A program made the translations under genes and the position numbers. Below the pieces are notes generated by a model. It was not told the DNA's origin. It worked only from the letters and a program-made list of their open reading frames with translations, and ran no database searches. Source: Sphingomonas lycopersici (lineage in GTDB: Bacteria; Pseudomonadota; Alphaproteobacteria; Sphingomonadales; Sphingomonadaceae). Taken from it: a stretch of 64,000 nucleotides of DNA. This document shows positions 1 to 8,939 of the stretch, one piece after another. The stretch is taken from the NCBI RefSeq assembly GCF_026130605.1, contig NZ_JANFAU010000006.1:186001-250000 (forward strand), read 5' to 3'. Each line of letters opens with the position of its first letter. Position 1 is the stretch's first letter.

Positions 1-1357
1 ATTCCAGCGCGGCTGCCCGGATGCGATCCACTGCGATCTTGACGATGCTGCGAGCTGCCTTGTCGGAGAGCGCCTCATACTGCCAGTCATCATGAGCTGG
101 GGGCTCTGCCATCGCGAAGGCTTCTTCGACGGCATCATCGTTCGAAGCTACAAAGACACCGGCCCATTCGAAGCGGTCATCTGCGATCTGGGTCCCCGAG
201 AAATATCGGACGACCAGCTCTACCGGCCGCATGACCGCAATTGCCGCGCAGCGCTCGGGAAACAGGCTGTCCTCGCGGCCGGCAGGCGCAACGCGATCGG
301 CACGGAGGCCGCGAGCGAAGCTCAAGCGCCCCAGATCGCGCTTCGGCCGAAACGATTTCACGATGTCGCCGCCCGGAGGATCGGAGCGCAGATTCTTCAT
401 CGCGCGAGCAAAGAGATCGAGCGGCGGGAAATCCTCGGGCCGAGGCAGCATGCGCTCCTCGCCGTCCACGAAGATGCGAAAGTGCATCTTCTTGCTTTCA
501 GGCGTGCCCTCCAGCAATCGAGGCCAGAAGAACCACAGAAGGGCCTCTTCAATCAGATCGATCGCGCGCTCGCGGTCCTCCTCCACGAACAGCGGATCGA
601 GGATCATGATCGATGTGCCGCTATGTTCCGGCGACCTGTTCGGGAAGCCGAGAGCGCCGGCGAGGTCGGCTGCATCGTCTCCTTCGACCGGGTCGACATA
701 TTCGTCATCACCGGATCGCTGTCCCCACCAGTGTCGACCGGTGAAACGGCGTCGAATGCCGTCGGCGTCATTCGCGCTGAATGCAGAGCCCAGCTGAGCC
801 GCCATGAGCCGGCGCCGAGGTGCTCCTGCATTGGTGGTCTGGCTGTCGATGACGATCGTCGAGCATCGGCTGGCGAGATACAGCGAGGTCTTCCCGTAGC
901 CGTACGTCCCGCCGCCATGCGTCGTGTTCCGTCGGGAACCGACATTCCTGAGAAAGTCGACAAAGTCGGTCGGCTCGCCCTCCGTCGCCGCCACATCCGC
1001 GCGCGTTGGACCCGCCAGTCCGGCCGTCCCGAAATCGCATATTTCCAGAACATGCGGGGTCTCACTCGACAGAAAGGCTTCGAGCGGGCCTGCCGCGCTT
1101 TCGTCGAGCGGTCGATCCGCCAGAACGGTATCGCGAAGTGCTTCGAGCTCGGCCTGCTGAAGAGCTCTCACACGGAAGTGAACCTCCGCGCCGCCATCCG
1201 AGAGCGCCGCGTCGCAACTGTTCTGGACGGCCTCTCGCACGACCGTCTGCACAAGATCGATGGAGGGCGCGCCGAGGAGCTTGCGGTAGCCGTCGGCCGC
1301 CAGATTGCCTGACGCCGAGTACGCCTCAGAGTGAAGCGTCAGCGGTGCTCGAGGCAT
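1..1357 (-). CDS. GHKL (MutL/Hsp90-like) ATPase of a restriction-modification system, partial
   Basis: The frame is open from an ATG at 1357 to the left edge, about 452 codons with the C-terminus missing. The GHKL ATPase boxes are visible: REAVQNSCDA (residues 41-50, N box with the catalytic Glu and Asn), ICDFGTAGL (106-114, a DxGxG-like box) and GGGTYGYGKT (148-157, ATP lid glycines). The start overlaps the end of the DUF4420 gene by 19 bp and has GGAG upstream, so the two are translationally coupled. MutL-type ATPases encoded with Z1, DUF4420, C5-methylase and Vsr genes form a described restriction-modification class (MutL homologues related to MORC). It is probably the ATP-driven clamp or sensor subunit; that role is inference. 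Confidence 0.85.
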   Translation of the reverse strand, partial: MPRAPLTLHSEAYSASGNLAADGYRKLLGAPSIDLVQTVVREAVQNSCDAALSDGGAEVHFRVRALQQAELEALRDTVLADRPLDESAAGPLEAFLSSETPHVLEICDFGTAGLAGPTRADVAATEGEPTDFVDFLRNVGSRRNTTHGGGTYGYGKTSLYLASRCSTIVIDSQTTNAGAPRRRLMAAQLGSAFSANDADGIRRRFTGRHWWGQRSGDDEYVDPVEGDDAADLAGALGFPNRSPEHSGTSIMILDPLFVEEDRERAIDLIEEALLWFFWPRLLEGTPESKKMHFRIFVDGEERMLPRPEDFPPLDLFARAMKNLRSDPPGGDIVKSFRPKRDLGRLSFARGLRADRVAPAGREDSLFPERCAAIAVMRPVELVVRYFSGTQIADDRFEWAGVFVASNDDAVEEAFAMAEPPAHDDWQYEALSDKAARSIVKIAVDRIRAAALE

Positions 1358-2352
1358 GCCACCAGCTCCACATTTCGGGCTTCGACTCCCTCTTTGCTCA
1401 GCCGGCAATGTTCCGCCGCGCTGAGGTTCACGACGTAGGATATCTGTTCGACACCGCTAGGGACGACTCCTCCTGCAAAGCTATCGGGAACGACCCGTGG
1501 AAACCGAGTGTCGACCAGATAGTGATCTTCATCTTCCAGTCGAAACCGGCATCGGTTCCATTCTCGGGATTCGGGATCGGTACAGCCATAGCCGGAGACA
1601 AGGCGCGCGACTTCCTGCCTGTCGGAGGCAGCGCGCATGACGTCGGCTGCAACTCTCGCGACCGAGATGTCACCACCTGCCGTTTCCGCCAGCTGAAACA
1701 CCGCGAGTGTCAACGAGCCTCCCATCGGTGGCAGAAGCTGATCCACAGCTGAAATCGGCACGCTGCGCGTGGCCGATCGACTGGTCGTCTTCACTTCCGC
1801 TGCGACGGTTCCACCGCGGAAGTCGTGGCGCTCGCGAAGCGGACCGCGCCAGAGCCTCCACGCCGTCGGATCAAGGTCAAGCAATGTACGCAGCATCAGC
1901 AGTTCGCCGATCAGGCCCCGGATCTCCTCGATCGAGACTTCAGCAGACGGCATGATCAGCAGAGAGCGGAAATCCTCGATCGTGGTGCGACATGCCTCCA
2001 CAGGGGACGCACCGCCGACGATCCTGTCCATGATCTCGTCTGCGACGTCGGCGAACACGCCGTCGAGGGCACCGACCAGGCAGGTCATGTCGAGATATCG
2101 GATAGGAGTGCCACCCAGCGTGTAGGTCGCCACGCCGATGCCAAGAGCATCACTTGATGGCGTCTCTGCTATCCTCTCGCTCTGCCGGACGGGAAGCAGG
2201 AGCCTGAGCTCGCCCGCATTGCCGAGAGCTAGGCGTACCGAACCTGATCCGGTGTCTACCCCTGTGTCGATGCTAGGTATCTCCAGTGCCGTCGACGCCT
2301 GCCCGCCGCGCCGAAGCATTTCCCAGTGATCGACTGACGCTTCAGCGGGCAC
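1339..2352 (-). CDS. DUF4420 family PD-(D/E)XK nuclease
   Basis: This is about 337 residues from a GTG at 2352 that overlaps the end of the Z1 gene, with GAGG about 10 nt upstream; the frame stays open to an ATG at 2403. Family landmarks are present: GLIGEL (146-151, the helix with the conserved Glu), a W-x-GP segment, DF near 177 and EVKTT (186-190). The last of these reads as the E-x-K half of a PD-(D/E)XK active site. It is the likely DNA-cleaving subunit of the neighbouring methylase/Z1/GHKL system. The tight overlaps on both sides indicate one operon. Family assignment is good; cleavage activity is inferred. Confidence 0.85.
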   Translation of the reverse strand: MPAEASVDHWEMLRRGGQASTALEIPSIDTGVDTGSGSVRLALGNAGELRLLLPVRQSERIAETPSSDALGIGVATYTLGGTPIRYLDMTCLVGALDGVFADVADEIMDRIVGGASPVEACRTTIEDFRSLLIMPSAEVSIEEIRGLIGELLMLRTLLDLDPTAWRLWRGPLRERHDFRGGTVAAEVKTTSRSATRSVPISAVDQLLPPMGGSLTLAVFQLAETAGGDISVARVAADVMRAASDRQEVARLVSGYGCTDPESREWNRCRFRLEDEDHYLVDTRFPRVVPDSFAGGVVPSGVEQISYVVNLSAAEHCRLSKEGVEARNVELVACLEHR

Positions 2353-4981
2353 GCCCGGCCTCAAGCTGTTCCGCAATCTCGTCTTCGATCTCCTCGAGAT
2401 CATCCGCTGACGGGGGCTCCAGGCGAACGCTGTAGTATCCGCCCGCTCCCTCGGCCGCGCCGGGGAAGACTATCCCGAAGCCTACGAGGTCACCGACCGC
2501 ATCAAGCGGAGAGCGCTCGGTCGAGCCTGGCCGAGGCTGTGATGCTCGATCAATCGGATACAGCAGGAGCATCGGAACAGGTCCAACGATCCCGGCGCGC
2601 GCCGCCTTCAGCGCGCTCCAGTCCGCGTCCGGAACGCCATCACCTGCCTCGCCGCAGTCGAACAGGACGTCGCGTTTGGACATCAAGGCCTTGATATCGG
2701 CGAAGTCTTCCGGCCGGTTCAGGCGGCTTCTTGTGGACAGTCGGACAGGCCCCAGGCCACCGAGTGGCTCGTCAGAGGCGGTGCCGATTCGAGGCTCGAT
2801 GACACCGACGCTCCAGGTCTTCTGGCTGTCACCGGATGCATCAAGATAGCCGAGCAGGAAGTCTGCCGACAGCTCGCGGTGCGATGCCTGCACGGAATAG
2901 GCGCGCAGGAACTGAACGATCAGCCTGCCGGGAACGCCTTCGAACAGGACCTGCGAGGGGTCGGCCGATCGAAGACCAAGGTCTGTCGCCTGGGTCATGA
3001 GATGTGCAGCCGCGGTCCAGTTCGCCTGCACGATTCGCGGATCGTGATGATCGAAACGGATCGTCTGCACGTGCTTTCCGGCGTAGCTGACGTCGGTCAG
3101 CACCGCTGCTCGCATCTTGCTTGCAGCAGTGATCGCCATGCCCGGTATGGAGCGGACGCGGACGGCAAACTCCATCGGGGTATTGTGGCGGACGGCATAT
3201 TCGGCGACGTCATCCCGGATTTCCGCCTCGATGAGGGCAAGTGAGCGGAACGCGGTCGACAGCGCCTCGGTCATCCAGATCCGCGGCATGTCCTCATAGT
3301 CCGGACGATATCCGAACCAGCGGCCCATCTGCAGCAGCGTGTCGTACTGGCTGGAGGTGCGCAGGAAATAGCTGACGCACAGACCTTCGATCGTAAGTCC
3401 GCGGGCAAGGATCGATCCGCCAACGACGATGTAGGTCTTCGGGGGACCGTCATAGTCGATGCGATCTTCGCTGACGCCGTTTTCGACGGGCACTTCAAGC
3501 GCTCCCAGCACCGCCGGCATGAAGGGCATCAGCTCTTCGGAGGTGACATGCGGATGAGGACAAACACCCGCGGGAATCCTGAGCTGCTCTGCATCCCAGA
3601 AGGCCAGCATCCGCTGGCACAGCGGAGATGAGGAATCCAGCAGCTGCTTGCCGACGACCTCCAGCCACGCCTTGACCAGCGTCGCAAGTCGATCATGCAT
3701 GATCACGTAGGCAGAGGTATGGATCAGCATCGACATGTGGCTGTCGGCCTGGCCTCGAAAGCGGCGCGCGGCGCAGGATGCGAGAAAGTAGAGAACGGCG
3801 TCCTCGAGCGAGGACGGCATGCGCGGCTGAAAGGCATCCTTTTCCGCCCGGCTCGGCGGTTGAAGCAGCGCAGTATCGTCCTCCGCAATGTCGCGGATCA
3901 TGTCGAGACCCTCTTCGTCCGGAAGAGGAGCCTCGGCATCGGCAGGCGGCCGGCCAAACAGCCGCTCCGTGCCAAAATAGCCGTCCGGTGTCGGTAGAGC
4001 GGTGATGAAGTCCTTCGGATAGAGATCGTCGAGCTCGCCGCCGTTGACCGGGAACGGGTTGATCAGAACATTCGCAAAAGGTGTCGCGGTGTAGCCGACA
4101 TAGGAATTTGCCGGAAACTTCTTCAGGATGAGCCGGATGTTCTCGTTGATCCGGGTCATGTCATACTCGCCCGAAGCGGTGTTGACGCTGGCCTGATCAC
4201 ATTCGTCGTCGATGATGAGAACGCGGAGCCTGCGGAGCACGGCTGGCAGCGTACGATCGAGCGTCGCAAGAAGCTGACCGAGCGGCGCCACGTTCTTCTT
4301 GACGACGGCAAGCTGCACAACCCCCTCAGCCGGGGCGGGAAAGCCGCCATTCGGCGGCATCCTGAAATCGCCTTGATCGTCCTCGGTGGTCCGAAGCTCC
4401 CATCGGTCGCGCAGTCGATCGACCAGATCCTTGCGCATCCGACTCTGGGTCTGCCTGCGCAGCTTGTTTGTCAGACCGGCGAGGATGATGACCAGATTAT
4501 AGCCTGCGTCGACCGCCTTCGCGATGACCGCCGTCATGTTGGCCGTCTTGCCCGACTGGACATGGCCGATCACAAGGCCTCGACAGGCGAAGCTGTCGGT
4601 CGCTGGATTTTCGAGCAGCGAGACGATCTCGTTGGAAGCGGCACCGATGCGCTCGTCGACCGTGTCCGCCGACCAGCCCTTGGAATCCACGAGGTAGGAG
4701 CGCAGCGCCGGCCAGTGCCGGTCGCCCTCCGCAGGACCGCGATACCACTGCTGGCGGACGCGAAACATGGAATTGACGCGCAGGATTTCCACGGGACGGA
4801 TCGTGGCTCTGACGCTGTCTATCGCAGCAGCGAAGTCTTCCTCCTGCTCCTGCGAAAAGGCGCCGAGGATCGGCTCGAGATCAGCGCGGACCAGGCGAGC
4901 GGCGTCATCGACATCAACTGCCGTTGCGAGGCGCGCGCGCAGCTGTCTGGCAAACGCCTCCGTCTGTGTGGCTGATGGCAT
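2342..4981 (-). CDS. Z1-domain superfamily II ATPase/helicase-like protein
   Basis: This is 879 residues from an ATG at 4981 with GGGGGGAG just upstream. The frame extends to 5098 but without comparable ribosome-binding support. It shows Walker A GHVQSGKT (about 139-146), Walker B LIIDDECDQ (about 255-263), a motif III-like GYTATPF (about 296), and further on SILARGLTIEGL and a Q-x-GRWFGYR segment typical of the Z1 superfamily II module. Z1 proteins pair with MutL-like ATPases and DUF4420 nucleases in restriction-modification loci, where they probably act as the translocating or remodelling motor. The gene lies 141 bp downstream of the methyltransferase gene and overlaps the nuclease gene. 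Confidence 0.9.
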   Translation of the reverse strand: MPSATQTEAFARQLRARLATAVDVDDAARLVRADLEPILGAFSQEQEEDFAAAIDSVRATIRPVEILRVNSMFRVRQQWYRGPAEGDRHWPALRSYLVDSKGWSADTVDERIGAASNEIVSLLENPATDSFACRGLVIGHVQSGKTANMTAVIAKAVDAGYNLVIILAGLTNKLRRQTQSRMRKDLVDRLRDRWELRTTEDDQGDFRMPPNGGFPAPAEGVVQLAVVKKNVAPLGQLLATLDRTLPAVLRRLRVLIIDDECDQASVNTASGEYDMTRINENIRLILKKFPANSYVGYTATPFANVLINPFPVNGGELDDLYPKDFITALPTPDGYFGTERLFGRPPADAEAPLPDEEGLDMIRDIAEDDTALLQPPSRAEKDAFQPRMPSSLEDAVLYFLASCAARRFRGQADSHMSMLIHTSAYVIMHDRLATLVKAWLEVVGKQLLDSSSPLCQRMLAFWDAEQLRIPAGVCPHPHVTSEELMPFMPAVLGALEVPVENGVSEDRIDYDGPPKTYIVVGGSILARGLTIEGLCVSYFLRTSSQYDTLLQMGRWFGYRPDYEDMPRIWMTEALSTAFRSLALIEAEIRDDVAEYAVRHNTPMEFAVRVRSIPGMAITAASKMRAAVLTDVSYAGKHVQTIRFDHHDPRIVQANWTAAAHLMTQATDLGLRSADPSQVLFEGVPGRLIVQFLRAYSVQASHRELSADFLLGYLDASGDSQKTWSVGVIEPRIGTASDEPLGGLGPVRLSTRSRLNRPEDFADIKALMSKRDVLFDCGEAGDGVPDADWSALKAARAGIVGPVPMLLLYPIDRASQPRPGSTERSPLDAVGDLVGFGIVFPGAAEGAGGYYSVRLEPPSADDLEEIEDEIAEQLEAGRAR

Positions 4982-5122
4982 CAAGCTCCCCCCAAGCCGT
5001 CGAGTTCGAGTCCCGCTCCGACCTGTTGTGCACAGCGTGGGACGGAGCGACAAGCCGTATTCCCGCCAGATTGAATTACTTGAAGGGCTCTCGATCATGC
5101 TGGCGAAGAAGATGGTTCCGGC

Positions 5123-6742
5123 TCAGCCAGTCCGCGTAAGAAGAGGTTGTTCGCCTACATCCGCGGTTTCGTCGCGGTTCGCGGTGAGCAGCGCGTAGAG
5201 AGCCTCACCGATCCATCGCGCGAGCAGAGGTGGCACCGCGTTGCCGACCTGTGTGTACTGCTGTGTGCGGTTCCCTTTGAACAGATAGTTGTCGGGGAAG
5301 GTCTGCAGCCGCGCAGCTTCCCTGACCGTGAGGCTCCGGCATTGCAGCGGATCTGGATGGATGAAATAGTGGCCATCCTTGGAGATATGGCTCGTGACCG
5401 TGGTCGAAGGACCGGTGGCAAGCTGAACCCTGAAACGGTCGGCGAAATTGCCAGAGGTCCAGTTTTCGTGCGCCGGCGCCAGCTCCTCCGGAAAGTCTGA
5501 CGCCTTCGGTGACTTGCCTGTGACCTCGGCGAAGACGGCAGCAAAGAAATAGCGTGCAAGATCGCTGCCCATGTGACTCCGCGTCGCATGGTTCGGAAGC
5601 GTTTCCAGCTTGGTATCCGTCAGCCAGTCCCGCAGATCCGCAGGGCAGTCTTCGGAAATCCCGACACCAAATCCTTCGCGACCCGGGATATCGTTCAGCG
5701 CGGCAAAGCGGCGATGATAGTCGCTGGCGCGCTCGGTGAAGGCAGCGTGCTGTTCATCGGACAGACTGGTCTCCAGCTCGGCGACGAAGGCCATCGCCGC
5801 GAGCACGATGGCGCGCCAGGCATCAGGTCCGTCTGCCTCCTGGCTGAGACCGCTCCGCAGTCGGGGCATGCCGGTCAGGGCATGGCCGACTGTCGTCTTC
5901 AGATTGTGTCGGATCATGAGATCAGCCAGCGCCCGATCCGGCAGGTCTTCAGCAAGGTCGGCGCGCAGCCCGACCACTATCACGCGATGGCGCGCCTGGG
6001 GCACGCCGAAGTCCTCGGCACGCACTATGAAATCGGGCGCACGCGGCTCGAAACGCCCGAGATCAAGCTGCTGTCGACGGCGCGGATCAAGTGCGATGAG
6101 CCGATATTCCCGCCCGCCTTCGCGTTCGCCCCGAAGGTCGCGGAGGACCTGATCGAAGATACGGTTTTCCCCGTCGACCGACGAGGACAGCATGCCCTTC
6201 ACGTTCTCCATGACGAAGGCGGCGGGGTTCAGGCGATCCAGAATCCGGATATATTCCTGGTAGAGGAAATGCCTGATGTCCTCGAGCGCTACGTAGCCCT
6301 CCTTGCCCGCATTGCGCGAACGGCCAGCGAGCGAGTAAGCCTGACATGGCGGGCCGCCTATCAGGATGACATTGCCATTGCTCTCCTCGCGAATCGCGTC
6401 CAGTCGCGCGTCAAGCCGTTCTGCAGGATCCTCCTTGCCGAGTTCGAGTTTCCAGGCCTCCCTTTCTGCAGCCTTCCACTCGTCCGGATACAACGAAGCC
6501 CAGTCAGGATCCGCGATCTTGCCGTTGATGAAGTCGTAGTAGACAGCTGGAAGCGCACCCTCGAACTGGCGCAGGAAGCTGCGGAGACGTAACGTCTCGT
6601 GCGCCGATGTCTCCTTCTCGATCGACAGGGCGATGCTGAAGGCATGCTCGTCGGTGGCACCGGGAACGCTCGAAAACCCCTCGGCCAGTCCCCCCGGACC
6701 TGCAAAAATGTCAACGACCGAATATCTTGGCAAGACTCGCAC
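5123..6742 (-). CDS. DNA (cytosine-5-)-methyltransferase
   Basis: This 539-residue protein has the C5-methylase motifs in order: DIFAGPGGLAEGF (11-23, AdoMet binding), GGPPCQAYS with catalytic Cys133, ENV (180) and a C-terminal GNAVPP box. The start is a GTG at 6742 with GGAA close upstream; an in-frame stop lies just before it, so no upstream start exists. It would protect host DNA at the target site of the linked Z1/DUF4420/GHKL system. A Vsr gene is divergent 67 bp away, as expected for a methylase that creates T:G mismatches on deamination. The recognition sequence cannot be read from the protein. Confidence 0.95.
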   Translation of the reverse strand: MRVLPRYSVVDIFAGPGGLAEGFSSVPGATDEHAFSIALSIEKETSAHETLRLRSFLRQFEGALPAVYYDFINGKIADPDWASLYPDEWKAAEREAWKLELGKEDPAERLDARLDAIREESNGNVILIGGPPCQAYSLAGRSRNAGKEGYVALEDIRHFLYQEYIRILDRLNPAAFVMENVKGMLSSSVDGENRIFDQVLRDLRGEREGGREYRLIALDPRRRQQLDLGRFEPRAPDFIVRAEDFGVPQARHRVIVVGLRADLAEDLPDRALADLMIRHNLKTTVGHALTGMPRLRSGLSQEADGPDAWRAIVLAAMAFVAELETSLSDEQHAAFTERASDYHRRFAALNDIPGREGFGVGISEDCPADLRDWLTDTKLETLPNHATRSHMGSDLARYFFAAVFAEVTGKSPKASDFPEELAPAHENWTSGNFADRFRVQLATGPSTTVTSHISKDGHYFIHPDPLQCRSLTVREAARLQTFPDNYLFKGNRTQQYTQVGNAVPPLLARWIGEALYALLTANRDETADVGEQPLLTRTG

Positions 6743-6765
6743 GCTTTCCGAAGGTCAGGCAAAGG

Positions 6766-6784
6766 GATGATGATTACCATCATC
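6766..6784. promoter_or_regulatory. Inverted repeat between divergent methylase and vsr genes
   Basis: GATGATG-ATTAC-CATCATC is a perfect 7-bp inverted repeat in the short divergent intergenic region. Its position suits an operator that co-regulates the methyltransferase and vsr. No protein is known to bind it here. Confidence 0.4.
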
Positions 6785-6809
6785 GACGCGAAATGACAGG
6801 CTGCTCTCC

Positions 6810-7277
6810 ATGGTCGACGTAGTTGATGCGGCGACGCGGTCGCGCATGATGTCTGGCATCCGCGGCACGGACACGCGGCCGGAGACCTTCCTGCGCAAAG
6901 CGCTGCATCGTGCCGGGTTCAGATACAGGCTGCACGCAGCGAAGCTTCCCGGGCGGCCTGATATCGCCTTGGCCTCGCGGCGAGCTGCGATCTTCGTGCA
7001 CGGCTGCTTCTGGCATCGCCATGAGGGATGTCACTGGTGCACGACACCGGCCAGCAACGTCGAGTTCTGGCGCGGCAAGTTTGAACGCAATGTCGAACGG
7101 GACAGGAGCGTCGTCGAGACGTTGCAGTCGATGGAGTGGCGGACCGCGATCATCTGGGAATGCGGTCTTCGGAAGCCCTATGCGGCGTCGACGCTGGAGG
7201 ATGTCGTGTCGTGGCTCCGGTCGGATGATATCGCCTACGAGAGCGCGCTCGTTCGGCCAAAAGCAATGATCGATTGA
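6810..7277 (+). CDS. vsr: Very short patch repair (Vsr) mismatch endonuclease
   Basis: This 155-residue protein has the full Vsr signature: RSRMMSGIRGTDTRPE near the N-terminus, LPGRPDIAL with catalytic Asp51, IFVHGCFWHRHEGC with His64 and His69 (the same numbers as in E. coli Vsr), and a late IIWEC motif. Vsr nicks beside T:G mismatches that arise when 5-methylcytosine deaminates, which fits the adjacent C5-methylase. It is transcribed away from the methylase. The zinc-binding Cys and His residues also appear intact, so the enzyme is probably active. Confidence 0.96.
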   Translation: MVDVVDAATRSRMMSGIRGTDTRPETFLRKALHRAGFRYRLHAAKLPGRPDIALASRRAAIFVHGCFWHRHEGCHWCTTPASNVEFWRGKFERNVERDRSVVETLQSMEWRTAIIWECGLRKPYAASTLEDVVSWLRSDDIAYESALVRPKAMID

Positions 7278-7292
7278 AACATCCGCGTGCGT

Positions 7293-7334
7293 CACATAAC
7301 CTGGGTCTCATCTCGTTCAAACCCAGGTTATGTG
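7293..7334. promoter_or_regulatory. AbiEi operator candidate, repeat 1
   Basis: The arms CACATAACCTGGGT (7293-7306) and ACCCAGGTTATGTG (7321-7334) are perfect inverted copies separated by 14 nt. AbiEi antitoxins repress their own promoter by binding paired inverted repeats upstream of abiE operons, so this is a probable operator. The right arm's TTATGT could overlap a -10 element. Confidence 0.75.
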
Positions 7335-7347
7335 GCATCCGGTGTGT

Positions 7348-7389
7348 CACATAACCTGGGTCTCAAATCAGCCAGACCCAGGTTATGTG
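7348..7389. promoter_or_regulatory. AbiEi operator candidate, repeat 2
   Basis: CACATAACCTGGGTCT (7348-7363) and AGACCCAGGTTATGTG (7374-7389) form a perfect 16-bp-arm inverted repeat with a 10-nt spacer. It is 55 bp downstream of repeat 1. The right arm ends 3 nt before the abiEi ATG, so in RNA the hairpin would cover the ribosome-binding region. Confidence 0.75.
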
Positions 7390-7392
7390 GCC

Positions 7393-8016
7393 ATGAATGA
7401 AGAGCAGCAACCCCAGCGCACCCTGCTTTCGCAGCTGCTGATAAGACACCCCATCGTGCGCGCCTACGAGCTTCGTAACGAAGGCATCGATCCAAAAACC
7501 ATTTCCCGCGCCGTCGCGGCCGGTGAACTCATCCGCATCTCGCGAGGCCTTTACCAGCGCCCGGACAGCGACATCGATACCCATCAGGTACTGGCAGAGG
7601 CGGCGAAGAAAGTCCCTCGTGGCGTCGTGGCGATGGTCTCCGCGCTGGCATACCACGAACTGACAGATCAGATGCCGCGCAAGGTCTGGATGGCGGTCAG
7701 CGTGAAGGACTGGAGCCCGTCTGCTTCGTCCTATCCCCCTATCCGCATCGTCGAGTTCCGGGACAGATACATGCACCAGGGGATCGAACATCACACGATC
7801 TCAGGGACCCGCGTTCCAATCTACTCGATTCCGAAAACCCTCGCCGACGTCTTCCGAAATCGAAAGCTGGTCGATCGATCCGTGGCGGTAGAAGCACTCC
7901 GCGCCACGCTGGATCAGCGTAAGGCGACGCCGGCATCGATCGCAGATGCGGCAATGGCAGGCGACGCATGGAACATCATGCGCCCCTATCTCGAGGCACT
8001 CACGTCAAATGGCTAG
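7393..8016 (+). CDS. abiEi: AbiEi-type antitoxin / autorepressor (type IV toxin-antitoxin)
   Basis: This is 207 residues from an ATG at 7393; an in-frame GTG at 7387 is an alternative start. The N-terminal part (PIVRAYELRNEGIDPKTISR and on to LIRISRGLYQR) is the winged-helix typical of AbiEi antitoxins. The C-terminal part has the family's ALAYHELTDQMP and IYSIPKTLADVFRNRK segments. AbiEi both neutralises AbiEii toxicity and represses the operon. Two inverted repeats lie directly upstream, and the gene overlaps the toxin gene by 8 bp. There is no strong Shine-Dalgarno: the only purine-rich stretch is inside the second repeat, so hairpin formation could limit translation. Confidence 0.92.
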   Translation: MNEEQQPQRTLLSQLLIRHPIVRAYELRNEGIDPKTISRAVAAGELIRISRGLYQRPDSDIDTHQVLAEAAKKVPRGVVAMVSALAYHELTDQMPRKVWMAVSVKDWSPSASSYPPIRIVEFRDRYMHQGIEHHTISGTRVPIYSIPKTLADVFRNRKLVDRSVAVEALRATLDQRKATPASIADAAMAGDAWNIMRPYLEALTSNG

Positions 8017-8887
8017 GGCGCCGGCGAACATTGCAGCCTCGGTCAAGCAGCGGCTGCTGAATCTCGCCCGTGCCGAACGGCGGGCCTATGATGTGGTGCT
8101 CGTCCGTTATGCCCTCGAACGGCTGTTTTATCGCCTTTCCATATCCGAACATCGCGGCTCCTTCATTCTGAAGGGAGGCATGCTCGTCACCCTCTGGATC
8201 GAAAGCGGTTCGCGCGAGACGAGAGATGCGGACTTTCTGGGTCACGGGAACTCCGATCCTGACCACCTGCGCGAGGTTTTTGCTGGAGTCCTGTCGATTG
8301 ACGCTGACGATGGGCTTGTCTTCGACACTCGGAGTCTGAGGACCGCCGTCATCAGGGAGGAGATGGAATATGGTGGCGTACGGCTGCGTGCCGACGCCTA
8401 TCTTGAAAGGAGCCGGATACCCGTCACAATCGACATCGGGTTCGGCGACGCCCTCGCCGACGCCGCCCGGACCATGGCCTATCCGTCGATGCTGGGCATG
8501 GAGGAGCCAGAAATCCGGATCTACCCACCTGCCTCGGTCATCGCCGAGAAGTTCCAGGCCATGGTTGCTCTCGGCGCGGTCAACGGGCGGATGAAGGACT
8601 ATTTCGATCTCTGGGCCATTCCGAGAGCCCTGGAGATTGCGCCGGAAGACCTCGATGCGGCGATCAGCGCGACCTTCGATCGGCGAGGCACGGCGCTACC
8701 CGCCGAGAGGCCGCCGGGACTGTCCGACGCGATGCTGACCGACGCCAAGCAGGCGCAATGGCGGGCATACGCCGCATCGCTGGATCTGAAGGATCTCGCC
8801 TTCGAAGAAGTCATCGATGCGGCATGGGGCCTCGTCGGCCCGTCATGCGAGCGCCTGTCAGGCGCCAAGTCGCCGCCGGTTCGATGA
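8009..8887 (+). CDS. abiEii: AbiEii-type nucleotidyltransferase toxin
   Basis: This is 292 residues from an ATG at 8009, overlapping abiEi by 8 bp. It has the AbiEii nucleotidyltransferase elements: ILKGGMLVTLW (about 53-63), TRDADFLG (71-78, the D-x-D-like metal pair in variant form), VTIDIGFGD for the third carboxylate, and the later EKFQAMVALG...RMKDYFDLW motif. AbiEii is the growth-arresting or phage-abortive toxin of type IV systems. Its close pairing with abiEi and location in a defence island support the call. All key residues seem intact. Confidence 0.92.
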   Translation: MARAPANIAASVKQRLLNLARAERRAYDVVLVRYALERLFYRLSISEHRGSFILKGGMLVTLWIESGSRETRDADFLGHGNSDPDHLREVFAGVLSIDADDGLVFDTRSLRTAVIREEMEYGGVRLRADAYLERSRIPVTIDIGFGDALADAARTMAYPSMLGMEEPEIRIYPPASVIAEKFQAMVALGAVNGRMKDYFDLWAIPRALEIAPEDLDAAISATFDRRGTALPAERPPGLSDAMLTDAKQAQWRAYAASLDLKDLAFEEVIDAAWGLVGPSCERLSGAKSPPVR

Positions 8888-8891
8888 GCAA

Positions 8892-8939
8892 AGGCGCCCT
8901 TTGGCCCGGTTTGACAGCGGAAGCCGGGCAAGGGCGCCT
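8892..8939. terminator. Bidirectional terminator-like hairpin
   Basis: AGGCGCCCT ... AGGGCGCCT with inner TGGCCCGG/CCGGGCA pairs forms a long stem between two convergent genes. The right arm overlaps the stop codon of the leftward gene by 2 bp. Confidence 0.6.

Noticed and set aside
92..1312. Long rightward open frame across the left end
   Set aside because: It is antisense to the GHKL ATPase, whose translation shows all three ATPase boxes; the rightward product is Arg-rich with no family motif.
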